DNA of 64,000 nucleotides from JAXMAR01 sp046350295. GTDB taxonomy: Bacteria > Planctomycetota > Planctomycetia > Gemmatales > Gemmataceae. Below are positions 35,654-43,145 of this stretch, in pieces. The translations under genes and the position numbers were made by a program. Under the pieces are notes generated by a model. The model made no database searches, had not been told where the DNA came from, and worked only from the letters and a program-made list of their open reading frames with translations. Every line of letters starts with the position of its first letter. Positions within the stretch are counted from its first letter, which is position 1. Where the stretch lies: contig JAXMAR010000028.1 of NCBI GenBank assembly GCA_046350295.1, forward strand, positions 35,537-99,536. The letters are read 5' to 3'.

Positions 35654-36565
35654 CTATTGGCGCGGCCGGCCGCGCTGCGGCAGCCGGGGTCGCGGATGAA
35701 GCGTTCGGGCGAAAGCGGCCAAGTGACTCAAGCCGTCCCCGTGCGTGGTGTAGGGAATCCGGGAGCGAAGCGAATCCGTCAAAGCGCGACCGCCGACGGC
35801 GACCGCCACTCCCGCGTTTTCGGCCTTCTGATACAGACTCCGATAGCCCGCGATGAAATCCGCCTCGGCTTCGAGATGGCAGACCGAGAGCCACAACAGC
35901 CTTGGCCGCAGATCGATGATCGCCTTCTCCAGGCTCCTAAAGGGCGTGTTTGGACCGAGGTTGACCGCGTCCCAGCCGGCGTCGAGGAGCACCAGCTGCG
36001 CCAGGAGCGTCGGCAGCACCGAGTAGTCTTTCTCCGGCGCCCCACCGACGGCGCGCGGCCGATTTTTGCTCGCTCGCCTTTCGAGCACCGCTTTCAGCTC
36101 GTAAAGCGTTGCGGCGCACAGCTGCGAAGCGCGATGCTCCTCCATCACGTCGATCCCCCCCCTCTCCCAATCCTGGCCGATCCGCTCCATTGCCGGCCTG
36201 ATGACCTGATCGGCCAGATCTTCGATAGCAACGCCGGAGCGGAAGGCCCCGAAGATCAGCGTTCGGGTTTGCACTGCGTCGCCGCCGCCCAGCGCGCGGT
36301 AAAGTCTCTCCCCCACTTTTTCGAGCGAACGTGAGTCGATAGCGGCGGCGTCCGCCTCCGCCAGAAACGAAAGGTCGGCGTGCGGCAGGGCGCCGCGCCG
36401 CGCCAGCTCGATGACATCGGCGAGCAACAGCTTGCGGTGCCCCCCCGCCGTCTTGAGCGCCGGCAAGACGCCGTCGTCCACCCAGCGCTTCACCGTGCTG
36501 ACGCTCAGCCCCAGGGCCTTCGCCGCTTGCGTGGTATTGACGTAGGTCCGAGCCTGCTCCGCCAT
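35654..36565 (-). CDS. MerR-type regulator with B12-binding domains, CarH/LitR-like
   Basis: A 303-residue transcription factor. A MerR-type helix-turn-helix occupies residues 8-60 (NTTQAAKALGLSVSTVKRWV, TAGGHRKLLLADVIELARR). A four-helix cobalamin cap domain spans about 78-165 and keeps the W-x9-EH motif (Trp133, Glu143, His144) that in CarH contacts the adenosyl group and makes it a light sensor. A Rossmann-like B12-binding domain follows (LLAQLVLLDAGWDAVNLGPN). Where CarH has its lower axial histidine this protein appears to have Tyr181, so base-on or His-on binding is uncertain. The ATG at 36565 follows a GAGGGG site. It is divergent from the DUF378-to-TspO genes, and nrdJ lies downstream on its strand. 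Confidence 0.8.
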   Translation of the reverse strand: MAEQARTYVNTTQAAKALGLSVSTVKRWVDDGVLPALKTAGGHRKLLLADVIELARRGALPHADLSFLAEADAAAIDSRSLEKVGERLYRALGGGDAVQTRTLIFGAFRSGVAIEDLADQVIRPAMERIGQDWERGGIDVMEEHRASQLCAATLYELKAVLERRASKNRPRAVGGAPEKDYSVLPTLLAQLVLLDAGWDAVNLGPNTPFRSLEKAIIDLRPRLLWLSVCHLEAEADFIAGYRSLYQKAENAGVAVAVGGRALTDSLRSRIPYTTHGDGLSHLAAFARTLHPRPRLPQRGRPRQ

Positions 36566-36607
36566 GTCGCCCCGTCCCCTCGTAATGATCCACCATGATC
36601 TTACTAC

Positions 36608-36621
36608 GTGAACGTTTTGAA
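36608..36621. promoter_or_regulatory. Operator-like repeat 1, upstream of the CarH-like gene
   Basis: GTGAACGTTTTGAA, 42 bases before the regulator's start codon, identical to the copy at 36707-36720. The sequence contains a GAACGTTT unit followed at nine-base period by a weaker one, as expected of MerR/CarH-type direct-repeat sites. Confidence 0.6.
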
Positions 36622-36675
36622 TGAAATCGAATCCATCGAAAAACAGTCATCCAGAAAAAAAGAAGAAGAATCCGC

Positions 36676-36703
36676 TTGACGCCCTGCCGCGTCAGACTAA
36701 TAT
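36676..36703 (+). promoter_or_regulatory. Sigma-70-type promoter of the DUF378-TspO genes
   Basis: TTGACG at 36676-36681 and TAATAT at 36698-36703 with a 16-base spacer. The second operator-like repeat begins four bases after the -10 box, covering the expected transcription start, an arrangement typical of repression. Confidence 0.6.
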
Positions 36704-36706
36704 TAA

Positions 36707-36720
36707 GTGAACGTTTTGAA
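36707..36720. promoter_or_regulatory. Operator-like repeat 2, at the divergent promoter
   Basis: Identical 14 bases GTGAACGTTTTGAA as at 36608. Here the motif runs on into CGTTTAACAC, giving two GAACGTTT units one base apart. It sits directly after the -10 box at 36698 and 56 bases before the DUF378 start codon. Confidence 0.65.
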
Positions 36721-36776
36721 CGTTTAACACTGGCCGAGTGGGCCGAGGCGGGCGTTCACAATTCAGGAGTTCAGAC

Positions 36777-36983
36777 ATGAAAGCGATCGGCTTGGTGGCG
36801 TTGCTGCTGGTGGTGGTGGGCGCGGTCAACTGGGGCCTCGTGGGCCTGGCCCAGTTCGACCTCGTCGCGGCGCTCTTCGGCGGCTCCTCCGCCCTGATCA
36901 GCCGCGTCGTGTACGCCCTCGTCGGCGTCGCGGGCGTTGTCCTGCTCGCCTTGCACTTCCGCGGCTCCCATGCGCCGGCTTGA
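36777..36983 (+). CDS. DUF378-family small membrane protein
   Basis: A 68-residue protein with two transmembrane helices: MKAIGLVALLLVVVGAVNWG with the conserved Asn-Trp-Gly and a second helix VVYALVGVAGVVLLALHF. This is the DUF378 pattern (YuzA-like); the function is unknown. AGGAG lies seven bases before the ATG at 36777. It is the first gene after the operator-bearing promoter and is followed, 89 bases on, by the fasciclin gene. Confidence 0.8.
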   Translation: MKAIGLVALLLVVVGAVNWGLVGLAQFDLVAALFGGSSALISRVVYALVGVAGVVLLALHFRGSHAPA

Positions 36984-37072
36984 GGCGCAGGAGAGGTCGC
37001 AGTGGGTTCATTTGCTGTCGGCGAGCGCGTGACTCGTCGTGACCGAGGCGTTTCCGATTCGAAAGGTATCCG

Positions 37073-37573
37073 ATGAAGATTCGAATGATCTTGGGGGCGT
37101 TGATGGTGGCCGGCGCCGCATGGCTCGGAGCCACGAACGTTTCGTCCGCCGACGAGCCGTCCACGAAGGACATCGTCGACACCGCCGTCGGGGCGGGCAA
37201 GTTCAAGACACTGGTGACCGCGGTTCAGGCCGCCGATCTGGTGGACACTCTGAAGGGGAAGGGTCCGTTCACGGTCTTCGCCCCCACGGACGAGGCCTTC
37301 GCCAAGGTGCCGAAGGGGACGCTCGAAGCGCTGCTCAAGGACAAGAAGGCGCTCACCGCCGTGTTGACTTACCACGTCGTGCCCGGCAAAGTCATGGCCG
37401 CCGACGCCGTCAAGCTCGACTCCGCCAAGACCGTGCAGGGCCAGCCGATCACCATCACCGCCAAGGACGGGACCGTGATGATCAATGACGCCCGCGTCGT
37501 CGCCACCGACATTGTCTGCGCGAACGGCGTCATCCACGTCATCGACGCGGTGATCCTGCCCCCCAAGAAGTGA
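37073..37573 (+). CDS. Exported fasciclin (FAS1)-domain protein
   Basis: A 166-residue protein with a signal peptide (MILGALMVAGAAWLGATNVS) and one FAS1 domain of normal length. H1 and H2 boxes are recognisable: GPFTVFAPTDEAFAKVPKGT and VCANGVIHVIDAVILPPKK, with YHVVPGKV between. FAS1 domains mediate adhesion or bind hydrophobic ligands. It lies in a run of four same-strand genes divergent from the CarH-like regulator; FAS1 and DUF378 proteins are often stress-responsive in bacteria, from general knowledge. Confidence 0.85.
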   Translation: MKIRMILGALMVAGAAWLGATNVSSADEPSTKDIVDTAVGAGKFKTLVTAVQAADLVDTLKGKGPFTVFAPTDEAFAKVPKGTLEALLKDKKALTAVLTYHVVPGKVMAADAVKLDSAKTVQGQPITITAKDGTVMINDARVVATDIVCANGVIHVIDAVILPPKK

Positions 37574-37649
37574 GTCGTGTTCGACGGCCGTGGGGCGTCG
37601 GCTGGCCCCCACGGCCCATTTTCCCGCGAGACGAAAACAAGGCAAACCA

Positions 37650-38618
37650 ATGAAGATTGCAATCACGGGTTCCACGGGTCTTGTCGGCTCGGCTCTCGTT
37701 ACGTTCCTCGCCGCCGATGGCCATCGCGTGATGCGCCTGGTCCGCGCCGGTGTCGCTTCCGGAAGCGAGGACATTCACTGGGATCCGAGCCGAGGGGAGA
37801 TCGACGCGGCCCGCCTCGAAGGCCTGGACGCCGTCGTCCATCTCGCCGGCGAGAACATTGCCGCAAGGCGCTGGAGCGACGAGCAGAAAGCTCGCATTCG
37901 CGACAGCCGGACGCAAGGCACGCGCTTTCTGTCCGAGACGCTGGCCGGGCTGCGCCGTCCGCCGCGCGTCCTCGTCAGCGCCTCGGCGACCGGCTTCTAC
38001 GGCAGCCGGGGCGACGAGGAACTCAGCGAGGAGAGCCCGTCTGGGTCGGGATTCCTCGCCGAAGTCTGCCGCGACTGGGAAGCGGCGACCGCCTCCGCGG
38101 CCCGAGCGGACATCAACGTCGTGCACGTCCGCTTCGGTGTGATCTTGAGTCCAAAGGGGGGCGCCCTGCGCAAGATGCTCACGCCGTTCCGCTGGGGCCT
38201 GGGCGGTCGGATCGGCCCCGGCAGGCAGTGGATGAGCTGGATCGCACTCGACGATGCCCTCGGCTGCATCCGCCATGCGCTGTCCGCCCACGGCCTGCGC
38301 GGCCCCGTCAACGCGGTGGCGCCCCATCCGGTTACCAACCGCGAGTTCACCAGGACGCTCGGACGGATCCTGCGCCGCCCCACTATCTTTCCGATGCCTC
38401 GGTTCATGGCGCGCCTGGCGTTCGGCGAGATGGCCGACGAGCTGCTTCTGGCGAGCACGCGCGTCATGCCGCGCGTGCTGCTCGCTTCCGGTTACCGTTT
38501 CCTTTTCGGCGATCTTGAAAACGCCCTGCGCCACCTCCTCGGCAAGGACACCCCGGTTCCGGCCGCCACCAACACAGCCCCGATTCACCCCGAGCGTCCC
38601 ATCGAGGCGAGCAGTTAG
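37650..38618 (+). CDS. TIGR01777 / SDR39U1-type epimerase
   Basis: A 322-residue atypical short-chain dehydrogenase (YfcH group). N-terminal MKIAITGSTGLVGSALVTFL, then VVHLAGENIAARRWSDEQKA, SASATGFYGSRGDEEL and VHVRFGVILSPKGGAL; the C-terminal DUF1731-like part includes PVTNREFTRTLGRILRRPTI and MPRFMARLAFGEMADELLLA. Some homologues have been linked to light-responsive LitR clusters, which fits the neighbouring regulator. The biochemical substrate is unknown. It is 76 bases after the fasciclin gene and 11 before tspO. Confidence 0.85.
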   Translation: MKIAITGSTGLVGSALVTFLAADGHRVMRLVRAGVASGSEDIHWDPSRGEIDAARLEGLDAVVHLAGENIAARRWSDEQKARIRDSRTQGTRFLSETLAGLRRPPRVLVSASATGFYGSRGDEELSEESPSGSGFLAEVCRDWEAATASAARADINVVHVRFGVILSPKGGALRKMLTPFRWGLGGRIGPGRQWMSWIALDDALGCIRHALSAHGLRGPVNAVAPHPVTNREFTRTLGRILRRPTIFPMPRFMARLAFGEMADELLLASTRVMPRVLLASGYRFLFGDLENALRHLLGKDTPVPAATNTAPIHPERPIEASS

Positions 38619-38629
38619 GAAGCCTTCCC

Positions 38630-39133
38630 ATGTCAAACAGCGCTTTTCCCCGTGAGCGCGTCCCGTTGCAGTGGGTCGCTCTCGCCCTGTTCCTCCTCAT
38701 CTGCCTCGGCGCCGCCGGGCTCGGAGCAGCGCTGACTAATCTCTCGGTCGATGATTGGTACGCCGCGTTGCGAAAACCGGCGTGGAACCCGCCCAACTGG
38801 CTGTTCGGTCCCGTCTGGACGGCGTTGTACATCGGCATGGCTGTCGCCGCGTGGCTCGTCTGGCGGAACAGCCGGCGCGCGGACGTTAGACTTCCCCTGC
38901 TGTTGTTTGGCGTTCAATGGTGCTTGAACGTTCTCTGGTCGGCGTTCTTCTTCGGCTTGCGCAGTCCTGCCCTGGCGTTCGCCGACGTCGTGCCGCTCTG
39001 GTTGGCGATCCTGGCCACCATCATCGCGTTCTGGCGTGTCTCCGTCTGGGCGGCTGCGTTGCTCTTCCCGTACCTGGCATGGGTTTCGTTCGCGACCGCT
39101 CTCAATGCGGCGATCTGGCGGATGAATGCCTGA
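38630..39133 (+). CDS. tspO: TspO/MBR-family membrane protein
   Basis: A 167-residue protein with five transmembrane helices. Family signatures are KPAWNPPNWLFGPVWTALYI, LNVLWSAFFFGLRSPALAFAD and the C-terminal PYLAWVSFATALNAAIWRMN. TspO proteins bind tetrapyrroles and cholesterol-like ligands and in Rhodobacter couple oxygen and light status to pigment gene expression (established knowledge). The first 25 residues precede helix 1. It lies 11 bases after the epimerase gene and is the last of the four-gene run divergent from the CarH-like regulator. Confidence 0.9.
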   Translation: MSNSAFPRERVPLQWVALALFLLICLGAAGLGAALTNLSVDDWYAALRKPAWNPPNWLFGPVWTALYIGMAVAAWLVWRNSRRADVRLPLLLFGVQWCLNVLWSAFFFGLRSPALAFADVVPLWLAILATIIAFWRVSVWAAALLFPYLAWVSFATALNAAIWRMNA

Positions 39134-39149
39134 CACATGGAGTGGATCG

Positions 39150-40418
39150 ATGAAACGTTTCCTTGGCGTCATTCTGCTCGCCACCCCCCTCAGCTTCACG
39201 GCGTCGAGCGACGCGGGCGACAAAGCCGAGCCGACCGGGTCTTCCTGGCCGCAATGGCGCGGGCCCACGCGCGACGGCCAAGTCAACGGTCCAACTTGGC
39301 CCGACCGCCTTTCTAAAGAGTCCCTTCAACAACTCTGGCGCATCCCGCTCGGACCGAGCTATTCCGGTCCCATCGTCGCCGACGATCTGGTCTTCACCAC
39401 CGAAACCAAGAACAAGGAAACCGAAGTCGTCCACGCCCTGGAGCGCAGGACCGGCAAGGAGAAGTGGGGCGCCGAGTGGAAAGGGGCGATGACGGTCCCC
39501 TTTTTCGCCGCCGCCAACGGCAGCTGGATCCGCTCGACCCCGGCTTACGACGGGGAGCGCCTCTACGTGGCGGGCATGCGCGACCTGCTCGTCTGCCTCG
39601 ACGCGAAATCCGGCAAGGAACGGTGGCGCGTCGACTTCGTGAAGGAGCTCGAGGCGCCCCTCCCGGCGTTCGGCTTCGTCTCTTCTCCCCTCGTCGATGG
39701 CGACTCGGTCTTCGTCCAGGCCGGCGCCGCTGTCGTGAAGTTGAAAAGGAAAACGGGCGACATCGAATGGAAGGCCCTCAAGGACGACGGCGGCATGAAC
39801 GGCTCCGCCTTCTCCTCCCCGGTCATCGCCACCGTCGCGGGCCGGCGTCAGCTCATCGTTCAAACGCGTGAAAAGCTCGCCGGCCTCGACGTCGCCAAGG
39901 GAGACCTTCTCTGGTCGCAACCCGTCCCCTCCTTCCGCGGCATGAACATCCTCACGCCGCTCGTCATGGGCGACGCCGTCTTCACCAGCAGCTATTCCAA
40001 CAAAGCATGGCTCTACAAGGTCGTCGCCGACAAGGAACGTTACACCGTGACGCAAGCATGGACGAACAACGCCCAGGGCTACATGTCCTCCCCCGTCTTG
40101 ATCGGCGGCCATGTCTACCTGCACTTGCAGAATCAGCGTTTTACCTGCATCGACATGAAAACCGGCGAGCGGACCTGGACCAGCGAACCCTTCGGCAAGT
40201 ACTGCAGCCTGGTGGCCCAAGGGGACCGCATCCTCGCCCTGGACCAGCGCGGCGTCCTGCTCCTGATCAAGGCGAACCCGAAGGCGTTCGAGTTGATCGA
40301 CTCGCTGAAGATCAGCGACGCGGAGACCTGGGCCCACCTCGCCGTCAGCGGCGATGAGCTTTACGTTCGAGAATTGAACGCGCTCGCCGCATACCGCTGG
40401 CACAGCCTCAAGAAATGA
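39150..40418 (+). CDS. Exported PQQ-like beta-propeller protein
   Basis: A 422-residue protein with a short signal peptide (MKRFLGVILLATPLSFTASS) and a single propeller of PQQ_2/Kelch type. Blades carry the W-x-x-x-L/G pattern: SWPQWRGPTRDGQVNGPTW, VVHALERRTGKEKWGAEWKG, LLVCLDAKSGKERWRVDFVK, FTCIDMKTGERTWTSEPFGK. The first motif, WPQWRGP..DG, is the standard beginning of planctomycete 'outer membrane biogenesis BamB-like' propellers. No enzymatic cofactor residues can be assigned. The ATG at 39150 follows GGAG; it begins 16 bases after tspO, so read-through is possible. Confidence 0.8.
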   Translation: MKRFLGVILLATPLSFTASSDAGDKAEPTGSSWPQWRGPTRDGQVNGPTWPDRLSKESLQQLWRIPLGPSYSGPIVADDLVFTTETKNKETEVVHALERRTGKEKWGAEWKGAMTVPFFAAANGSWIRSTPAYDGERLYVAGMRDLLVCLDAKSGKERWRVDFVKELEAPLPAFGFVSSPLVDGDSVFVQAGAAVVKLKRKTGDIEWKALKDDGGMNGSAFSSPVIATVAGRRQLIVQTREKLAGLDVAKGDLLWSQPVPSFRGMNILTPLVMGDAVFTSSYSNKAWLYKVVADKERYTVTQAWTNNAQGYMSSPVLIGGHVYLHLQNQRFTCIDMKTGERTWTSEPFGKYCSLVAQGDRILALDQRGVLLLIKANPKAFELIDSLKISDAETWAHLAVSGDELYVRELNALAAYRWHSLKK

Positions 40419-40537
40419 CTCGATCGGACGGACCGTCGGCCTCAATTTCTCAAGCCAGCACTCACGTGCCCAGGTACGTCCGTCGGTCGCCGGTTCATGC
40501 GCCGCAGCTGCGGCAACGTGGCCCCAAGAAATGCAAA

Positions 40538-40561
40538 AAGCCTGGAGGAAACTCCAGGCTT
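40538..40561 (-). terminator. Rho-independent terminator for tRNA-Leu
   Basis: Ten-base arms AAGCCTGGAG / CTCCAGGCTT with a GAAA loop. On the reverse strand it is followed by five T residues, eight bases beyond the tRNA 3' end. Confidence 0.8.
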
Positions 40562-40569
40562 CTCGAATT

Positions 40570-40652
40570 GCCGAAGAGAGGACTCGAACCTCCACTCCCG
40601 TACGGGAACCAGCTCCTGAAGCTGGCGCGTCTGCCAATTCCGCCACTTCGGC
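40570..40652 (-). tRNA. tRNA-Leu (anticodon CAG)
   Basis: The 83-base reverse-strand sequence folds as a class II tRNA: acceptor stem GCCGAAG/CTTCGGC, D-arm with GGCGGAATTGGCAGAC, anticodon arm CCAGC-TTCAGGA-GCTGG with anticodon CAG, a long variable arm (CCCGTACGGG) and T-arm GGAGGTTCGAGTCCTC. The 3' CCA is not encoded. A terminator follows. Confidence 0.95.
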
Positions 40653-40899
40653 GCGATTTTTATCCTAGAGGGGCTCCGGCCTGCACGTCAAGCTCTCGAT
40701 CCGAATAAAGCGGAATCCTTCGGCGCCTGGACCGTCGGCAACGAGCGTCGCAAGCCAACAAACCGACGCGCCGCGGGCCAGCAGCCGCGCGTTCCGTCCG
40801 GGTCCGCCGGCGACGGGAAGGCCGGGATCGTCACGATTGTACGTGGCATGCTGGTCGGACTGGCCCTTCGCTACGCCCCCTGCCAGAGCCGCGGATGCG

Positions 40900-42795
40900 C
40901 TACAGGGGAATCACGGAGTTGCTCCCGTCATCGAGATGATGAATCTTGCTGGTGCTATCCCTGTAGAGGACGCCTCCGTTATACACGTCGCCGATCCTGC
41001 TGTGGTCTTCCAGGTACAGCACGGCGTCGGGGTCGAAATCGTAGAGCTTGGCCTGGATGTAGACGTCGCCGCCGGCGCCTGCGGGGGCGATATTCCCGGT
41101 AATGCGGCTGAAGCTGGCGACGGTCACTGTCGCGTTGGAAGTTTCGACATAAAGACCGCCACCGGCTGTCGCGGCGTTTCCGGAAATGACGCTTGCGTCG
41201 CTGATCGTGAGCGTGTCGTAGGATGCGAAGATTCCGCCGCCCTGATCGGCGGCGACATTATTGGTTATCTTGCAACCGCTGAGCGTATCCGTGGAGAAGA
41301 AGCTGTAAATGCCGCCGCCACGGTCGGCGGAGTTGTGGGACAACGTGCTGTTGGTGATCGTCAAGGAGGCGAAGGTAGCGATGCCGCCGCCGTTGCCGCC
41401 GAAGTTGTGGGAGATGTCGCTGTCGTCGATCGTCAGGTCGCCGAAATTCAGGATGCCGCCGCCAACAACGGAGGCGGTGTTGTGGCTGATCCTGCTGTTG
41501 CCGATGGTCATGGCGCCGACATTGACGATGGCGCCGCCGTTGGCAGAAGAATTGTCTGACAGGACGGAGTGAATGACGGCCACCGTCGCGAAATAATTCA
41601 CAATGGCCCCGGCGACGATGCGGCCGGTATTTCTTGACAAGTCAGTGTCGCAGATGGTGATGTCGCCGAAGGAGTAGATTCCACCGCCGTAATCGGCGGT
41701 GTTCATGGACAGGAGGCTGTCCTTCACGGAAACCGTCCCGCCATATTCATTGAAGATGGCCCCGCCGGCCCCGAATTTCCGGGTGGAGTTGTTGGACAGG
41801 CGACTATCGACAAGGGTGAGGGCGCCGTAGTTGTCGATGCCGCCGGCGCCGGAAGCGGAGTTGCCGCACACGTCGCAGTCGTTGAGCGTGAGCGTGCTCC
41901 CGATGAAGTTTTGGATGCCGCCGCCGAAATTGCCGGCCGTGTTACCGGCCACGATGGAGTGATTTACCGTCATCGTTCCGCCGTGGTTGTTGAGGCCGGC
42001 TCCGTCGTAGAGGTCCGTGGAGTTTCCGATCACTCGACAGTTATTCAGCGTCACCGTGCTGGCGACGCCGGTAATACCGGCGCCATTTTCGTGGGCGGTG
42101 TTGTCGGATACGGTGCTGCCGGTGATGGTCATCGTGGCGGAGAACGGCGTGGAGAAGGGGGCGCCGGAGAAAACGGCGATAGCGCCGCCGTATCGGACCA
42201 TGACGTGATTGTCGGACAGAGTGCAGTCGCGCACCGTGAGCGTCCCGTAGTCGGCGATGCCGCCGCCGAGCAATTCGGTGGAGTTGTGGGACACCGTGCA
42301 GCCGGTGATGGTCAGGACGGCATTCTCGTCAACGACAATGCCGCCGCCGCGCCCTTCGTGGGGGTCGGCGGGATCGCCGGTCGTGCCGGCGCCATCGGTG
42401 ATCGTCAGGTTGCGCAAGGTGACGCTGGCGCCGGGCGCCACCTCGAAAACGCGTGCTTGCTGGCCGCCGCTGATCTTTGCCGGTCGGTCGTCGCCCGCGC
42501 CAACGATGGTCAGGTTCTGCTGGGTCAGGATCAACTCGCCTTGCGTCAGCGTGATGCCGGTCTTGGCCACGGCCCCCGTCAGGAGGATCGTGTCACCGTC
42601 GTGAGCGTGGGCGAGGGCGTAGCGCAAGCTACCGTGCTGGCTCGCGTCGTCGACGGCGCTGGTCACCGGCAGCGTCGATGGCACGCGGCGATCCTCGAGC
42701 GCCTCCAGCCAGAGCCGGACGCGCGGCTTCGGTCCAGCCTGCGCGCGCCGCTGCCTCGATCCGATCTTCGCGCGTAGCCATGAAAAAAATCGCAT
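40900..42795 (-). CDS. Exported right-handed beta-helix (POMP-like repeat) protein
   Basis: A 631-residue protein. The N-terminus has a basic stretch and the planctomycete extracellular-protein motif LWLEALEDRRVPST, followed by VTSAVDDASQHGSLRYALAH, typical of the CSLREAI-like opening of such proteins. About fifteen repeats of the form TLTI..S.ISHN.A..GGGI fill residues 100-580, the polymorphic-outer-membrane-protein type beta-helix. Repeats are regular and in frame throughout. It is predicted to be secreted or surface-attached; function is unknown. Downstream sits tRNA-Leu, upstream (42927-43026) a small remnant of a related protein. Confidence 0.8.
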   Translation of the reverse strand: MRFFSWLRAKIGSRQRRAQAGPKPRVRLWLEALEDRRVPSTLPVTSAVDDASQHGSLRYALAHAHDGDTILLTGAVAKTGITLTQGELILTQQNLTIVGAGDDRPAKISGGQQARVFEVAPGASVTLRNLTITDGAGTTGDPADPHEGRGGGIVVDENAVLTITGCTVSHNSTELLGGGIADYGTLTVRDCTLSDNHVMVRYGGAIAVFSGAPFSTPFSATMTITGSTVSDNTAHENGAGITGVASTVTLNNCRVIGNSTDLYDGAGLNNHGGTMTVNHSIVAGNTAGNFGGGIQNFIGSTLTLNDCDVCGNSASGAGGIDNYGALTLVDSRLSNNSTRKFGAGGAIFNEYGGTVSVKDSLLSMNTADYGGGIYSFGDITICDTDLSRNTGRIVAGAIVNYFATVAVIHSVLSDNSSANGGAIVNVGAMTIGNSRISHNTASVVGGGILNFGDLTIDDSDISHNFGGNGGGIATFASLTITNSTLSHNSADRGGGIYSFFSTDTLSGCKITNNVAADQGGGIFASYDTLTISDASVISGNAATAGGGLYVETSNATVTVASFSRITGNIAPAGAGGDVYIQAKLYDFDPDAVLYLEDHSRIGDVYNGGVLYRDSTSKIHHLDDGSNSVIPL

Positions 42796-42926
42796 GAGTC
42801 ATCTCCTGTCAAGTGAGGTTCGCGAAACCATAAGGACGCCATCGATGCGGGCGCGCAGAGCGGACGCTGAGGCGAGGAAACGCCGTTGAAGCGCCATCGG
42901 CCGTCGCGCTTTCAGGCGGTTATTCT

Positions 42927-43026
42927 TCAGCGGCCAAGCCAGCTGAAGATGGCGCCGCCATCGTTGGCCGAGTTGCCGAACAGGGTGCTGCTGCTGATTG
43001 TCATCGTGCCGGAGCCGTCGTAGTCT
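42927..43026 (-). pseudogene. Beta-helix repeat gene remnant
   Basis: A short frame on the reverse strand reads DYDGSGTMTISSSTLFGNSA followed by NDGGAIFSWLGR and a stop at 42927. This is one repeat unit of the same beta-helix type as in the gene at 40900. No start or upstream repeats remain; only this end piece is recognisable. Confidence 0.5.
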
Positions 43027-43145
43027 CGGCGCGCAGACCGTACGCCGGGGTGCTGCCGGGCCGGTGAGGGACTTGCTTGGCGGCTTGACCTCACCGGCCG
43101 CTTTCACTTCGAAGCGGATGCGTCGGCTCTGATGCTGTCGGGTAG

